NCBI RefSeq assembly: GCF_025913575.1
Contig: NZ_CP109785.1
Coordinates: 1,178,001 to 1,242,000 of the forward strand
Source of the DNA: Halocatena marina
GTDB lineage: Archaea > Halobacteriota > Halobacteria > Halobacteriales > Haloarculaceae
Length of the DNA: 64,000 nucleotides
Direction of reading: 5' to 3'
The notes under the pieces were generated by a model, which worked only from the letters and a program-made list of their open reading frames with translations, did no database searches and was not told the DNA's origin. Shown piece after piece: positions 17,114 to 26,821 of this stretch. Position numbers and translations under genes: made by a program. Numbering within the stretch: the stretch's first letter is position 1; every line of letters begins with the position of its first letter.

Positions 17114-18055
17114 TCAAAGCTGCTCTTCTGGAGGAACGAACGGACCGACCGACACTGTGTAGCGAGCGACCGAGGCGGCTCTCAGAATGAAGCTGAGTAA
17201 GATCGATACGGGAATAAAGACAATAGCGATGCCGAGACTAACAACTTCGGCCAGCAAGGGCTGTGCGACAGTCGTACTCGGAATTGTCGTATACATTGTT
17301 GTCACGAGGAAGGTACCAAGCAGGACAGGAACACCGATATATGCCAGCAGACGCGATAGTTGTGCGAGATCTTGTTGGATCGCAATTGTCTTAAAAAACT
17401 GCCGAGCGATCGCAACCGATTTAATGAGCTCTAGAATCGACTCAAGTTCATCGCGGGCTTCTTCGGAAAACTTCACGTTGTCTGTCCGAAGAAGGCGGTC
17501 TGTCGCTGTAAGATTCTGCGCGTATGCTGGTCCAAGTAGTGTCGAGACAATCTGGAGGGTATCTTCGGTCCCCTCCACGCTCTCAATATTGCTTGCATAG
17601 GTACGGACATCCGAGAGATATTCGTCGATGTCGTTTTCCGCGTTCCGATCCGTTTCACTGAGTGCGTTCTCGAACGCATTCGCTCGCTCGGTAATCGTCT
17701 CACCAATGAGGACGAGGAACTTGTCTGGTTGATTCGGGCTTCCCGGCTTTCCGGCAAGATCTTCGACCGTATGACGGAAATCAAGTGAGCCATCAATTCG
17801 GTCTGTGAGTCCGTTAATCGTCCCAAACACCCGTGAGAGAATCATCTGATTCACTGTGAGTGTGATCGTTATGAGCGAGAATATCCCCGAAACGATGCCA
17901 CTGCCGAACATCGTTGAGACAGCACTTGCTGGTCGAAACGTGATGAGTCCAAGTGTCGTGAGGCCGTACGTGACGAGAAACGAGCCAATCACGAAGAGAC
18001 TAGCAACGATCAACCGGTCTCCATCGATCAACACCCACTTTTTTGCGCTATTCAT
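17114..18055 (-). CDS. four-helix membrane protein with a large soluble loop
   Basis: A 313-aa protein. Two N-terminal hydrophobic segments (about 15-37 and 45-70), a hydrophilic, largely helical central domain (about 75-225) and two C-terminal segments (about 235-257 and 268-292). The topology resembles haloarchaeal proteins of unknown function with cytoplasmic coiled-coil-like domains. No catalytic motif is visible. Convergent with the regulator at 16412 (30 nt between stops). Confidence 0.75.
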   Translation of the reverse strand: MNSAKKWVLIDGDRLIVASLFVIGSFLVTYGLTTLGLITFRPASAVSTMFGSGIVSGIFSLITITLTVNQMILSRVFGTINGLTDRIDGSLDFRHTVEDLAGKPGSPNQPDKFLVLIGETITERANAFENALSETDRNAENDIDEYLSDVRTYASNIESVEGTEDTLQIVSTLLGPAYAQNLTATDRLLRTDNVKFSEEARDELESILELIKSVAIARQFFKTIAIQQDLAQLSRLLAYIGVPVLLGTFLVTTMYTTIPSTTVAQPLLAEVVSLGIAIVFIPVSILLSFILRAASVARYTVSVGPFVPPEEQL

Positions 18056-18084
18056 GTTGTTTTAGACGTAGATGTACTCCCATC

Positions 18085-18477
18085 TCATACCATCTGATCG
18101 CCAGTGATTGTGACGTTGCGTGACTCAACTGTTGTTGCATTGATTGTGTTAACAGCGACAACTGTCGCGGTGCCGTTCGTCGGAAGCATCACCGTTGTTG
18201 TCGATTCACCGCTATCGAGTGTGGTCTTGTAAAACGATTTTCCGTCCGAGGTGATTACGTTCAGCTGCGTTACTCCGTGACTTGTCGTCGCATTGGACGA
18301 GAGCGTGACTGTCGTTGCGACCTGCCCAGTTGCGAGAGCTCCAGAAACAGACGCTGTCTCGAAAACGGTTGAACCAGCCGTATCGAAATTGACGCTCGGA
18401 TTGAGAGTGAGACAACCACTGCTCGCAGTGATCATGATTACGGCGACGGTAAGTAGTAGATATCGTCGTTGGATCAC
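18085..18477 (-). CDS. small secreted lipoprotein
   Basis: A protein of about 130 aa with a GTG start at 18477. It begins with basic residues and a hydrophobic stretch (RRYLLLTVAVIMITASSGC) ending in a lipobox Cys, so it is likely lipid-anchored outside the cell. The mature part is a Thr/Ser/Val-rich beta-type sequence, about 100 residues. A TATA-like box (18503-18509) 26-32 nt before the GTG supports this start over the in-frame ATG at 18561. Function unknown. Confidence 0.7.
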   Translation of the reverse strand: MIQRRYLLLTVAVIMITASSGCLTLNPSVNFDTAGSTVFETASVSGALATGQVATTVTLSSNATTSHGVTQLNVITSDGKSFYKTTLDSGESTTTVMLPTNGTATVVAVNTINATTVESRNVTITGDQMV

Positions 18478-18502
18478 GATACTTACAGACGGTAGTTGGG
18501 TG

Positions 18503-18509
18503 CTTAATA
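18503..18509 (-). promoter_or_regulatory. TATA-like box of the lipoprotein gene
   Basis: TATTAAG on the minus strand, 26-32 nt before the GTG at 18477. It suggests a leaderless transcript. Confidence 0.45.
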
Positions 18510-18603
18510 CCAACGGTGACGTGTGCAGAGGTTGGAATGATCCAACAGGTTGCAGAAGCATGCACCAATTATAGGTAACGTCGTCTTGCTAGTGCAAGGT
18601 GCT

Positions 18604-18843
18604 ATGGCAATGATTGATGAAAGTGACGAGGGTAAGACTGTCGTCGATCCCTCGGGCGAGACTGTCGGTATCGTCGTTGACGTCGACAACACCATCGCGC
18701 ACGTCGAACCAGACCCCGGATTGACCGATCGAATTGCTACGGAACTCGGTTGGGGTGACTCCGATGAAGAAACCTACCACCTAGAGAGTGATGCGGTCGA
18801 TACCATCACGGATGACGAGATCCGACTCGAACGTCACCACTGA
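18604..18843 (+). CDS. PRC-barrel-like small protein
   Basis: A 79-aa acidic protein starting MAMIDESDEG. The sequence VVDPSGETVGIVVDVDNTIAHVEPDPG has the strand-turn-strand layout of a PRC-barrel-like domain, common as stand-alone proteins in haloarchaea. AATTATAGG at 18567-18575 is well placed as a TATA box. It is divergent from the lipoprotein gene (126 bp apart). Confidence 0.65.
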   Translation: MAMIDESDEGKTVVDPSGETVGIVVDVDNTIAHVEPDPGLTDRIATELGWGDSDEETYHLESDAVDTITDDEIRLERHH

Positions 18844-18995
18844 CCGAGACAACGCGATCATCCTCCCGATTATTTTTGATCGTTGGCGTTGACCAACAGC
18901 AGTGCTTGTATTCTGTGAAAGCTGCCAAAGAACACGTTTGAAAGGACCGGTCATCCACCCTCTTCGATGATCCGTCGTGAGTTGGTGGCAAGGCC

Positions 18996-19883
18996 TCAGT
19001 CTTCGTTAACAGCACCCTTCTCGTTTTCCCCTGACTGTTGGCTCTGTTCGTACACTTGCATATAACCGCCAGTAAGGCCAGTCTCGCCAGTACTCCCACG
19101 AGCGACGTGTCCGTATTTCACCAATGCAACGAAGAAGACACCACCAATTGCATTGCCGAGCGTTGCGACCAGCAGAAAGTGACTGTACGCCCCGATTCCC
19201 AGAGGAGTCGCCAGTACGGCGGCAGTCATCTCGATATGACCAGCAATGGAGTGTGGGAGATGCGTAAATCCGATCAAAAGCGTCGTGAACCAGACGAAAA
19301 AGATACGTCCAGACGAATCACGAACAGCCGTCACGAGCCACGATAAGAGGCCCATCAACCAGCCAGCGAGCACTGCACCCCCGAAGAGCCCGAGCGTACT
19401 ATGTGTTGTATAGGGGGCCACGATTTTTCCCAGCACCGAGAGCTCAAAAATCCCGAACTCGGGACCGATGACAACAGCAAAGCCAGCGAAAATAAGACCA
19501 CCGAGGATATTGCCAGCGTAGATGATCCCCCACGTGCTTGCGAGATCCCAGATTGATCGCTGTCGATCTAACACAGGAAGGACTGCAAGTGTCGTATGCT
19601 CCGTGAACAGCTCCGAACGACCGAGAATCACGAAAATGAATCCAACGGTGTAGGCATTTGCAGTAAGGAGCTGACTCACCAACTCCGACTGTCCATGTGC
19701 GAGTGTTGCGACGGCTGCAACTGCGATGAGCGTAAAGCCGAGATCTAACCCGGCAGACACGGCCGATAAGAAGAGACTACTAGACGACCGGTTGAACTCC
19801 CGCAACCCAGCTCGTATCTCCTGTGCCAAGACCTGATTGTACGATTTCTGAGTGTCGGATGGATCTACCGAACGATTGCCCAT
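18996..19883 (-). CDS. formate/nitrite transporter (FNT) family channel
   Basis: A 295-aa protein with six hydrophobic segments between about 38 and 265 and the FNT family layout (YTVGFIFVILGRSELFTEHT and the later GNAIGGVFFVALVKYGH). FNT proteins are pentameric channels for small monovalent anions such as formate, nitrite or hydrosulfide. The sequence is nearer the poorly characterised YfdC-like branch, so the substrate is open. The charged N- and C-terminal tails are cytoplasmic. Confidence 0.88.
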   Translation of the reverse strand: MGNRSVDPSDTQKSYNQVLAQEIRAGLREFNRSSSSLFLSAVSAGLDLGFTLIAVAAVATLAHGQSELVSQLLTANAYTVGFIFVILGRSELFTEHTTLAVLPVLDRQRSIWDLASTWGIIYAGNILGGLIFAGFAVVIGPEFGIFELSVLGKIVAPYTTHSTLGLFGGAVLAGWLMGLLSWLVTAVRDSSGRIFFVWFTTLLIGFTHLPHSIAGHIEMTAAVLATPLGIGAYSHFLLVATLGNAIGGVFFVALVKYGHVARGSTGETGLTGGYMQVYEQSQQSGENEKGAVNED

Positions 19884-20046
19884 ATTGCTACTGTGTGTCT
19901 GATGGATATTGATGCTTTCCCACTGATGTCGTCTGCGTACCGTTTGATAAAGAGCGTCCGATTTATGTTCTCTCCGGAGCGTCCCGTTACACCGCTTGCG
20001 TTAGGCTATCGTGTCATGCGTCGTCTGGCTCGCTTCTGTCGACCAT

Positions 20047-21621
20047 TTATTGTGTGGATGATAGGATCTCGTCCATCCATGCATAGATGTCGTTTGATGC
20101 GACGGATTCGCGCATCGATGTCATTCTGTTGTTGCGATCTGTCGTCTCCATCATCACCGCTTGCTCGATAGTGGTGGCGAACGCATCCGTATCGTATGGA
20201 TTGACCGTGAGTGCGTATTCACCGAGTTCTTCGTGTGCGCCAGTCTGATCGGAGAGCACAAGCACGCCACAGGTTCTGATGGCATCATTTTGGTTGTCCC
20301 ATTCCTTGTCTGTTGCGTCTCGCTTTGGGTCACCACAGTCGACTTGTGCTGCGATGAACTCTTTTGCGACAAGGTTCATTCCATCCCGGAGAGCACTGAC
20401 GATCATCACGTCGCTATAGCGGTAGAGACCATAGAGTTCTTCATCGGTGAGCCAGTCGTCGATGTAGACAATTGGTTGCCACGTATCTGTACTGAATCGA
20501 TCGTTGATGCGCTTGACTGCCTCGACCACAGTTTGCTGAAGATCCCGGTACTCCGGAATAAGAGAACGGCTCTCGTCAGCTTTTTGTACATAGGTCAGTT
20601 CACCTCGCCACTCTGGACTCGTCTCCCACAATCGTTCGAGTGTATTGAGGCGCTCAACGATTCCTTTTGTATAGTCGAGCCGATCAACACCGACGGCAAT
20701 TCGGGTGCTCCTGTCGATGTCATACGTGTCGGTGAACTTCGACCAGAACGACGGGGAGACCGATTCAGCGGTTCGTTCGATTGCAGGGGCATCAACACCC
20801 ATTGGGAACGACTTGACGTGTGTCGTGTGTCCGTCGTACCGAACACGATTGTTGTCGTGGTCGACAAATGCGTTCTGTAGTCCGTTGTCCACGCAGTCGA
20901 GGAAGTTCTCGCAGTAACGATCGATATGGAATCCAAGTAAATCGTTTCCGAGCAGTCCTTCGAGCAACCGCTCTGCTTGTGGACACGCGCGAAAGGTATC
21001 CCACCCTGGCCACGTGATGTGCCAAAAATGCAGCAGGAACGTCGATTCAGGAACTGATTCACGGACCATCTGGGGTGCCAGCGCGAAATGGTAGTCCTGA
21101 AACCACACAACCGAGTTGGATGTCGTCCGTTCTTCAACCACCTCCGCAAACGTTTCGTTCACCTGTCGGTAGCGTTGCCAGTAGCGCTCTGCGAACTCGG
21201 TCTTCCAGACACCGCCGTGACAGAGGGGCCAAAGAACACGGTTGCTGTAGCCATAGTAGTACCCTTCAATTTCGTCGTCGGAGAGCCAGATCCGTCTGAG
21301 CGTGTAGGCCTTCGACTCGGGCGGCATTTTCACTGTTCCGTCACTACCGGTCACCTCGCGGTCAGCTTCGCCATCCCCCCACGCGACCCACGTTCCACCA
21401 ACTTGCTGAACAACCGGATCGAGACCCGCTGTGAGTCCGCCAGCAGGTCGATCAACTGATACCTCTCTGTTTCCGTCGTCTCCTGCTTCGTAGTAGTGAC
21501 TGTACGGTTGCCGGTTCGAGACGATGACGAGATTCTGGTCTTCACCGAGCACTGGTTCAGAGTCGCCTCGCTCTGTGCCGTTGGAATCGGTCGGTAGACT
21601 GTCGCCATTTGCACCAGTCAT
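20047..21621 (-). CDS. otsA: trehalose-6-phosphate synthase (GT20)
   Basis: A 524-aa glycosyltransferase family 20 enzyme that joins UDP- or GDP-glucose and glucose-6-phosphate to trehalose-6-phosphate. Visible motifs are the N-terminal VSNRQPYSH, GLTAGLDPVV, the mid-protein FQDYHFALAPQMVR and WPGWDTFR, RLDYTKGIVERLNT, and the donor-binding DGMNLVAKEF and SDQTGAHEELGEYAL. The length is normal for a single-domain synthase, and no phosphatase domain is fused. No trehalose-phosphatase gene is in the window. A palindromic element lies 313-340 bp upstream. Confidence 0.93.
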   Translation of the reverse strand: MTGANGDSLPTDSNGTERGDSEPVLGEDQNLVIVSNRQPYSHYYEAGDDGNREVSVDRPAGGLTAGLDPVVQQVGGTWVAWGDGEADREVTGSDGTVKMPPESKAYTLRRIWLSDDEIEGYYYGYSNRVLWPLCHGGVWKTEFAERYWQRYRQVNETFAEVVEERTTSNSVVWFQDYHFALAPQMVRESVPESTFLLHFWHITWPGWDTFRACPQAERLLEGLLGNDLLGFHIDRYCENFLDCVDNGLQNAFVDHDNNRVRYDGHTTHVKSFPMGVDAPAIERTAESVSPSFWSKFTDTYDIDRSTRIAVGVDRLDYTKGIVERLNTLERLWETSPEWRGELTYVQKADESRSLIPEYRDLQQTVVEAVKRINDRFSTDTWQPIVYIDDWLTDEELYGLYRYSDVMIVSALRDGMNLVAKEFIAAQVDCGDPKRDATDKEWDNQNDAIRTCGVLVLSDQTGAHEELGEYALTVNPYDTDAFATTIEQAVMMETTDRNNRMTSMRESVASNDIYAWMDEILSSTQ

Positions 21622-22238
21622 GATCGATGAGTCGAGCAGAGCAACTTCCTGAATGAAGATGCGTCGCTACGGACCAACAGAACCCTTGTCTGCCGATCGG
21701 ATCGGGCTGCCGATGAAGGATCGACATCGTTCATATGTTTGGAATTTGGTCTGGGAACATATATTCTCTGACCCTGCAACAACCAGTGTGTCTGCGTTCC
21801 CATTGCACCGTTGCTGTACATCACATGCAAGTCCGATCCATCCTTGCTCGACACGAATCTCACAAAAACATTGACTATCTATCGATCCAATTTGTGTTCG
21901 CTGTCGGGTTGTGGATTGCTTTGTTATATATCCCTTGCTGTTACAAGCATACGTTTGTAATGCATTCGTGCAGTAAGGACCCCCGCGTTCTCACGTCCAT
22001 ACGATCATATTTCATGTCTGATTTGGTGGTGAGAGTGTTTCTCTACAGCAGCAATCTGTGGCCGGGATGGGGACGTTCTGGATATTCGTTTCGTTCACAA
22101 TGAGTTTCGGCATGGTCTCAGCTGCACCGAATTCATTTTTCGCGGATAAACGCAAAAACAGCAATATGTCTCCACAGCGCATTCGAACAGGATCACGCGA
22201 CGATGCAACTGGTCCACACGCCGGTACGAATCACTCTT
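21622..22238. other. intergenic region upstream of otsA
   Basis: About 620 bp with no credible gene. It carries the second copy of the 28-bp palindromic element (21934-21961). Confidence 0.5.
21934..21961. promoter_or_regulatory. palindromic element TTACAA-N8-TTGTAA, copy 2
   Basis: The reverse complement of this segment is identical over 28 bp to 5544-5571. The core is TTACAA at 21941-21946 and TTGTAA at 21955-21960. It lies 313 bp upstream of the otsA start, and the flanking bases differ from copy 1. A shared operator for central carbon and trehalose genes is an inference. Confidence 0.55.
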
Positions 22239-22385
22239 TTAGAGCACCCTCCGTGACATGATAAACAATCCGATCAACAGGAGTCCGATACCCCAGTATA
22301 GCGAATCGTACGGAAGAACTTTCAGTGCAAGTGTGACGACGCCCGAAGTGAACAACGACCAGCCAATGGTAGTATCGTATCCCAC
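22239..22385 (-). CDS. tiny membrane protein
   Basis: A 48-aa frame with a GTG start. Two hydrophobic stretches (TIGWSLFTSGVVTLALKVL and YWGIGLLLIGLFIM) end in a basic tail (SRRVL), the usual cytoplasmic anchor. A TATA-like AAGTATAT lies roughly 18-28 nt upstream. Divergent from the small membrane protein at 22528. No family recognised. Confidence 0.5.
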   Translation of the reverse strand: MGYDTTIGWSLFTSGVVTLALKVLPYDSLYWGIGLLLIGLFIMSRRVL

Positions 22386-22527
22386 ACGGTGAATCGATGC
22401 CGAATATACTTAGGATTGTAGCTTGATTATCTCACTCATTCACTCACAATTCACCATGAGAAACTGTTCTCGTGACTGTCGTGATTCGACCACAACAACT
22501 AACCGACCCACCTGCGTTACTCCGTTG

Positions 22528-22653
22528 ATGCGACTATCAACTCCGATCCTAGTACTTGGTGCAGTCCTATTCGCGCTCCCTGTTCCCGGTACCTTCGTCG
22601 CTGGGGGGATCGTTCTCGCTATCGGTGTGATCGCACGGTTGCTAGGAGAATGA
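22528..22653 (+). CDS. tiny membrane protein (single hairpin)
   Basis: A 41-aa protein starting MRLSTPILVLGAVLF. It is almost entirely hydrophobic, with a central PVPGTFVAGG turn and a charged end (RLLGE), so it forms a two-helix hairpin. Proteins of this length and pattern are frequent in haloarchaea and have no known function. The frame is open upstream to 22423, but that part is Cys/Thr/Arg-rich and unlikely to be coding. Confidence 0.55.
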   Translation: MRLSTPILVLGAVLFALPVPGTFVAGGIVLAIGVIARLLGE

Positions 22654-22749
22654 CTGGATATCGGTTAACCAATATTTGTTCTATAACTGTATCAGTCGAT
22701 GAATAGTAGCTGAGCGACGAGATAAACGAAACATCTCGACGAAATGCGG

Positions 22750-23715
22750 CTATGCTGTTGGTTCTGGAGTGTATTCCGGACCAACGACGATCTCTAGTGC
22801 ACGGGGACGGACGTGCAGAGACAGCTGTTTGTGGTTGCTTATCTCGCCGTCGAGGCTAAACTCGATGGGCTTCTCTTGCTGGTGTTTGATTTCGAGATGT
22901 TCGGACGTGATATGCGTCACGTGCTCGGTTTCCCCGCCAAAGAAGCGCTGTATTGCAGCCTCTGTGAGCATCTCGTTTGTCGGCATTTCTTCGACAATCG
23001 TGATATCAAAGCGGCCATCTTCTACGTTCGCCTGCCCACCACCCGGAAATCGACGTGCATTGCCGATAAGAATACACAGTGCGTCGCCGGTCCACGTCGA
23101 TCCCGCTGCTGTGGATTCGTTTGTATCGATCTCAACGTGGAGCGGATCAAAATCAGCCGCATGTTGTAATCCTGTGATCGCGTATGCAAGCGTACCAAAG
23201 CGCTCTTTTAGATTGGAATCTGTTTCTGAACTCGTTTTTGCCGTAAGTCCTGCAATACAAGAATTCATAAACGGCTCTGTGTCAGCGACACCCAGATCGA
23301 TGCATCGTTTTTCCCCAGCATCGAGGAGTTCGAAGGCCTGCTCGATACTCATCACACCGATATTCTGTGCGAAGTTGTTTCCTGTTCCCCCCGGAATGAC
23401 TGCAACCGTGACGTCGTCGAGCGCATCTGCCTGATCGAGTCCGTGGATAACGTGGTGTATCGTTCCATCACCACCGCACGCCGCGAGCAGTCGAACGCCG
23501 TCCTCGGCGGCCTCTTTTGCGAGCGTAACTGCGTCTCCAGGCTCCGTTGTTTCCACAACCGTGTATCCACGTTCCGTAGCGCGTGAATGCACTTCATCAG
23601 CGTGATCTTCTGTTCCGCTTGCGGGATTTAGGATGATTCGACACTGCTTACCAGTGGTGTCAGAACCAGCAGTGCCTGTGTGTTCATCACCGCGGATATT
23701 GTCTTTATCTGTCAT
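22750..23715 (-). CDS. diacylglycerol kinase-like lipid kinase (YegS/BmrU family)
   Basis: A 321-aa protein of the DAGK catalytic-domain family. It has ILNPASG (28-34), the nucleotide-binding GGDGT (81-85) and the PGGTGNNFA loop, then a C-terminal beta-sandwich with the conserved DGE (SLDGEI). Members phosphorylate diacylglycerol, sphingosine or, in archaea, possibly isoprenoid lipids. A role in archaeal lipid metabolism is inferred. The first 20 residues are a Gly/Thr/Asp-rich leader. Confidence 0.9.
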   Translation of the reverse strand: MTDKDNIRGDEHTGTAGSDTTGKQCRIILNPASGTEDHADEVHSRATERGYTVVETTEPGDAVTLAKEAAEDGVRLLAACGGDGTIHHVIHGLDQADALDDVTVAVIPGGTGNNFAQNIGVMSIEQAFELLDAGEKRCIDLGVADTEPFMNSCIAGLTAKTSSETDSNLKERFGTLAYAITGLQHAADFDPLHVEIDTNESTAAGSTWTGDALCILIGNARRFPGGGQANVEDGRFDITIVEEMPTNEMLTEAAIQRFFGGETEHVTHITSEHLEIKHQQEKPIEFSLDGEISNHKQLSLHVRPRALEIVVGPEYTPEPTA

Positions 23716-24385
23716 TATACAGTGTGAATATTGAATTGGTTATCGACGAAATAGTTGTATATCGAATACGTTGTCAGCGCTATCGAATGCAACGAGAGTC
23801 GTCGTCGAGATACCCGTTATCGTCTGCATCATCGTTTCCGGCTGAAGCTTCAGCAATCAATAACAGGATTGCGTCCTGTAAATAGGTACTGGCTCTGGTG
23901 GAATGAGTTTTCGACGGTCGGACATGGCACAGCTATCCAGTCTGATCTCTGCAGCGAGAACGGTCATTGAGCACGCTCGATGTTCATGTTGTGCTACTCA
24001 CGCGAAGTCGGACGGCTCAGTACCAATCCCCGAATTCGGTCACAAAAGCCGATGGTTGGGTACTTTCTTCGATGGACAGTATCAGGGTGAATCCTATGGT
24101 GTGAATTGGTGTTGTGGTTGGTGATACAATACCTGACGTCAGATGATCGACGGAGCAACATTGTTATTTGTCCGCCTCCGATTGTTGGATCAGTGACGAT
24201 GCACTGGCGTGGACAATCCGCAGCGATCAACGACAAACACTCGTATCTCGGAATGAAGAATACGTCTTACATATCAATGGTGGCGTTTTTGTGATTACGC
24301 TTTTGTCGGCGCGATCGATGAACGGTGCATCAACTCCTTCGATACCCAGCTTTCTGAGCTGTTACGTTCATCTGGTTCAGGATCA
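23716..24385. other. intergenic region upstream of the PHP gene
   Basis: About 670 bp without a credible gene. It holds a short hairpin (CAGGA-TTGCG-TCCTG). A reading frame in phase with the PHP gene is open for about 40 codons before its ATG, but it has no conserved features. Confidence 0.4.
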
Positions 24386-25048
24386 ATGGTCACAGTAGAT
24401 CTTCACACTCACTCTCGATTTTTTCATGGCTTCAGTGGTCGCCCAACTGCGTTCGATCCACTCGGTGTACGACTTCTGATGGCCTTCGCGAAGTGGCACG
24501 ACCTCGATGCAGTTGCAGTGACCAACCACGACTACTACAGTCAGTTCGACATCGACACAGGAGACGTAACCGTCGTCCCAGGCATCGAGATTTCGACGAC
24601 TGATGGGCACGTTCTAGTAATCGGTCCAAATCCTCCTGCTCGGACCACAGCAGGCACACTCACACCGGAGGAAGCTATCGATATCGCGCACGATCGAGGA
24701 TGTGCTGCGATTGTTGCTCACCCCTTCCGAAACAGTTCGGTTCGGAAGTTAGACCTCCCGTTCGATGCTTACGAAGTCAATGGGAAGCGTTCAGTTGCAA
24801 TCGAGCATCTGCAACAGCTAGCTAATTCGAATGGACTGCCGCTCGTCGGCGGTAGTGACGCTCATTACCCCTTTGAAGTCGGACGAGCATACACCGAAAT
24901 TGAGGTTGATGAGATCACACCAGAATCGGTCGTTGATGCTGTTCAGGACGGTCGCGTCGAATACCAGCTGAACGAATCCTTATCGACACGTCTGATAGGA
25001 CGGCTCTATAAGCTAATCCATCAATACAAGGGCCATACTAGTGGATAA
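24386..25048 (+). CDS. PHP domain metal-dependent phosphoesterase
   Basis: A 220-aa PHP-family protein. The metal motifs appear in order: DLHTHSR (His7, His9), VTNHD (about 45-49), PGIEIST (Glu about 67), AHPFR (His about 111) and GSDAHYP (Asp and His about 154-156). This matches the trinuclear-metal PHP fold of DNA polymerase exonuclease domains, histidinol phosphatase and 3',5'-nucleoside bisphosphate phosphatase. The substrate is unknown. It stands alone, followed by a long AT-rich gene desert. Confidence 0.88.
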   Translation: MVTVDLHTHSRFFHGFSGRPTAFDPLGVRLLMAFAKWHDLDAVAVTNHDYYSQFDIDTGDVTVVPGIEISTTDGHVLVIGPNPPARTTAGTLTPEEAIDIAHDRGCAAIVAHPFRNSSVRKLDLPFDAYEVNGKRSVAIEHLQQLANSNGLPLVGGSDAHYPFEVGRAYTEIEVDEITPESVVDAVQDGRVEYQLNESLSTRLIGRLYKLIHQYKGHTSG

Positions 25049-26821
25049 CTTGTACGTCCTCAACCACATCTTCAAGACTATAAGAAATATTCGGTGATTA
25101 TTCAATAGGACGTTTTGAAATGAATTGGATATCATAGTGAGAATGATAGTACAGTAGAAGTATTTACTCACACAACAGCTGTGAGTTACATTCTTTAGAA
25201 AATCTTATCTCAATCGACACCTCAGAGAATATCTCTCTACCCACAGGGTTTAGCGCCCATTGTTGTGGGATTGGGACGCGAGAATTAGTCCCCGATCAGT
25301 GTGGGCCGTGGACATGAATCTCGATTCTTATCACGGGGCGGTATTGTGCTGTTGCCGGAGATTGTACTATCCAGACTCGCCGACAGATAATTCTCGAACA
25401 GCAATTAATTTGCGCTGTTATCTCCAATATTGGTCGGTGATTCTTGATAACAGAATCTATCATTCACTTCTCATCCATATAGCACACCATAATCTGAATA
25501 GATTGAGGATTATCAATCTGTCATCATCGCAAGAACCATCGGCTTATGAAAACTCTGAAGTATAATCGATACGATCGTTATTCGACCGTAACCCTCTAGA
25601 TAGTTATCACAGATAGATTCATCGACGAACTGGTTCTCCAGAGTTAATGGGTGGATACTTTCGAGGTAAATCGAGACAATGGTGCAATTGCTACGATGAT
25701 CCAGAGATTCCACAAATTAGTCTATCCGCTTTTTAGAATGTCTCATCCGCACTAATGGGGTTTAGTTCATTCAGGGAATGTTACCTACGGACTATGATAA
25801 GTCATAGCAATTCAATCTCTCAACCGATGTACAAGCAATAGATCGTCTCCGTCCGATATTAGTGGATGCATGAGTGGCTATCATTATTCCCGAGATCCAA
25901 AGAATCAATCAGACATCTACTATATCACTGAGAGACCTCCGTCCTCTCCTCAATACGTATCAATGTCTATATACAGACATAGATTCCAAACGACGATGAA
26001 TTCTATGTTGTAGTGTGATAATAACAATTTTGGCGGGTTTACATCCGTACTGCTGTAAATCACACCGGAATCGGACAGTCGATATGGATAATAGTGTTAC
26101 TCTGATCTTAGTTTTTCGAACTGCACGAGTTGGAAATGATCTGTATGGAGAAAGTGACTCCAAATTGAATCTCACTACAGCAACCTCACAGAACATAGCG
26201 TGTTGTGGGAACATAGAGTTATCCAATATTATTGGAAACAGCGTCCATATAATCGTTGACACAATAAGATTTATACGGACAGGCGGGATGAATCGCTGTT
26301 CTACCGTACCATGCAACGAGAGCCAACAAACCTCATCCATAAGCAACGGATGTCAGTTAGACCAGTTCCGACCGTATCTTTCTCTCCTCGTGAGATCTCG
26401 CAGAAGATTGCTTGATTTACTTCCTAACAGTATATGAGCAGGTTGGCGGCCATCATAACGCTTTGACTCAGTAATGTATCATATTTCGGTGAACGATTCG
26501 GACATGCTCTGACATGTATACAGCATTTAATCTCGCTAAGGCGAATGCACGGTAATTATCCCGACGGATGCTACCGATGGTGAATACAGCACGGGAGAGC
26601 AGTAACTGTATCCTTCATTTTAATATTTTACCATATGATATTCAAATATCATATTAGAACGTAGTCTGTGTCTACCTTTTCTGACTCATATTGGAATGTA
26701 TTTTGTCACTATAAAACAAAATGTGAGAGTTTTAGAACTATGGTATTGATGACACTTCGGTTATTCATGAGTATCGCACGCCCCAAAAGATAGAAGAGTG
26801 TGGTCGCGAGATCCGGTAACG
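25049..26821. other. AT-rich gene desert before the carbohydrate block
   Basis: About 1.77 kb, visibly richer in A/T than the neighbouring genes. The frames longer than 60 codons in it have Cys/His/Arg-rich, non-acidic compositions unlike real genes here. It includes a 22-bp palindrome at 26633-26654. No tRNA, transposase remnant or repeat array was recognised. Confidence 0.6.
26633..26654. promoter_or_regulatory. 22-bp AT-rich palindrome upstream of GH3
   Basis: Two perfect 10-bp arms, ATATGATATT and AATATCATAT, around a 2-bp centre. The 3' edge is 168 bp before the GH3 start. It could be an operator, though AT-rich sequence makes chance palindromes more likely. Confidence 0.4.

Noticed and set aside
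23716-24385. Upstream in-frame extension of the PHP protein
   Set aside because: The frame stays open for about 40 codons before the ATG, but its composition and lack of motifs do not match the PHP family, whose DLHTHSR motif sits right at the chosen N-terminus.
25260-26437. Frames of 60-140 codons in the AT-rich desert
   Set aside because: Translations are rich in Cys, His, Arg and Ile with no acidic bias or domain. They overlap one another on both strands and look like chance.
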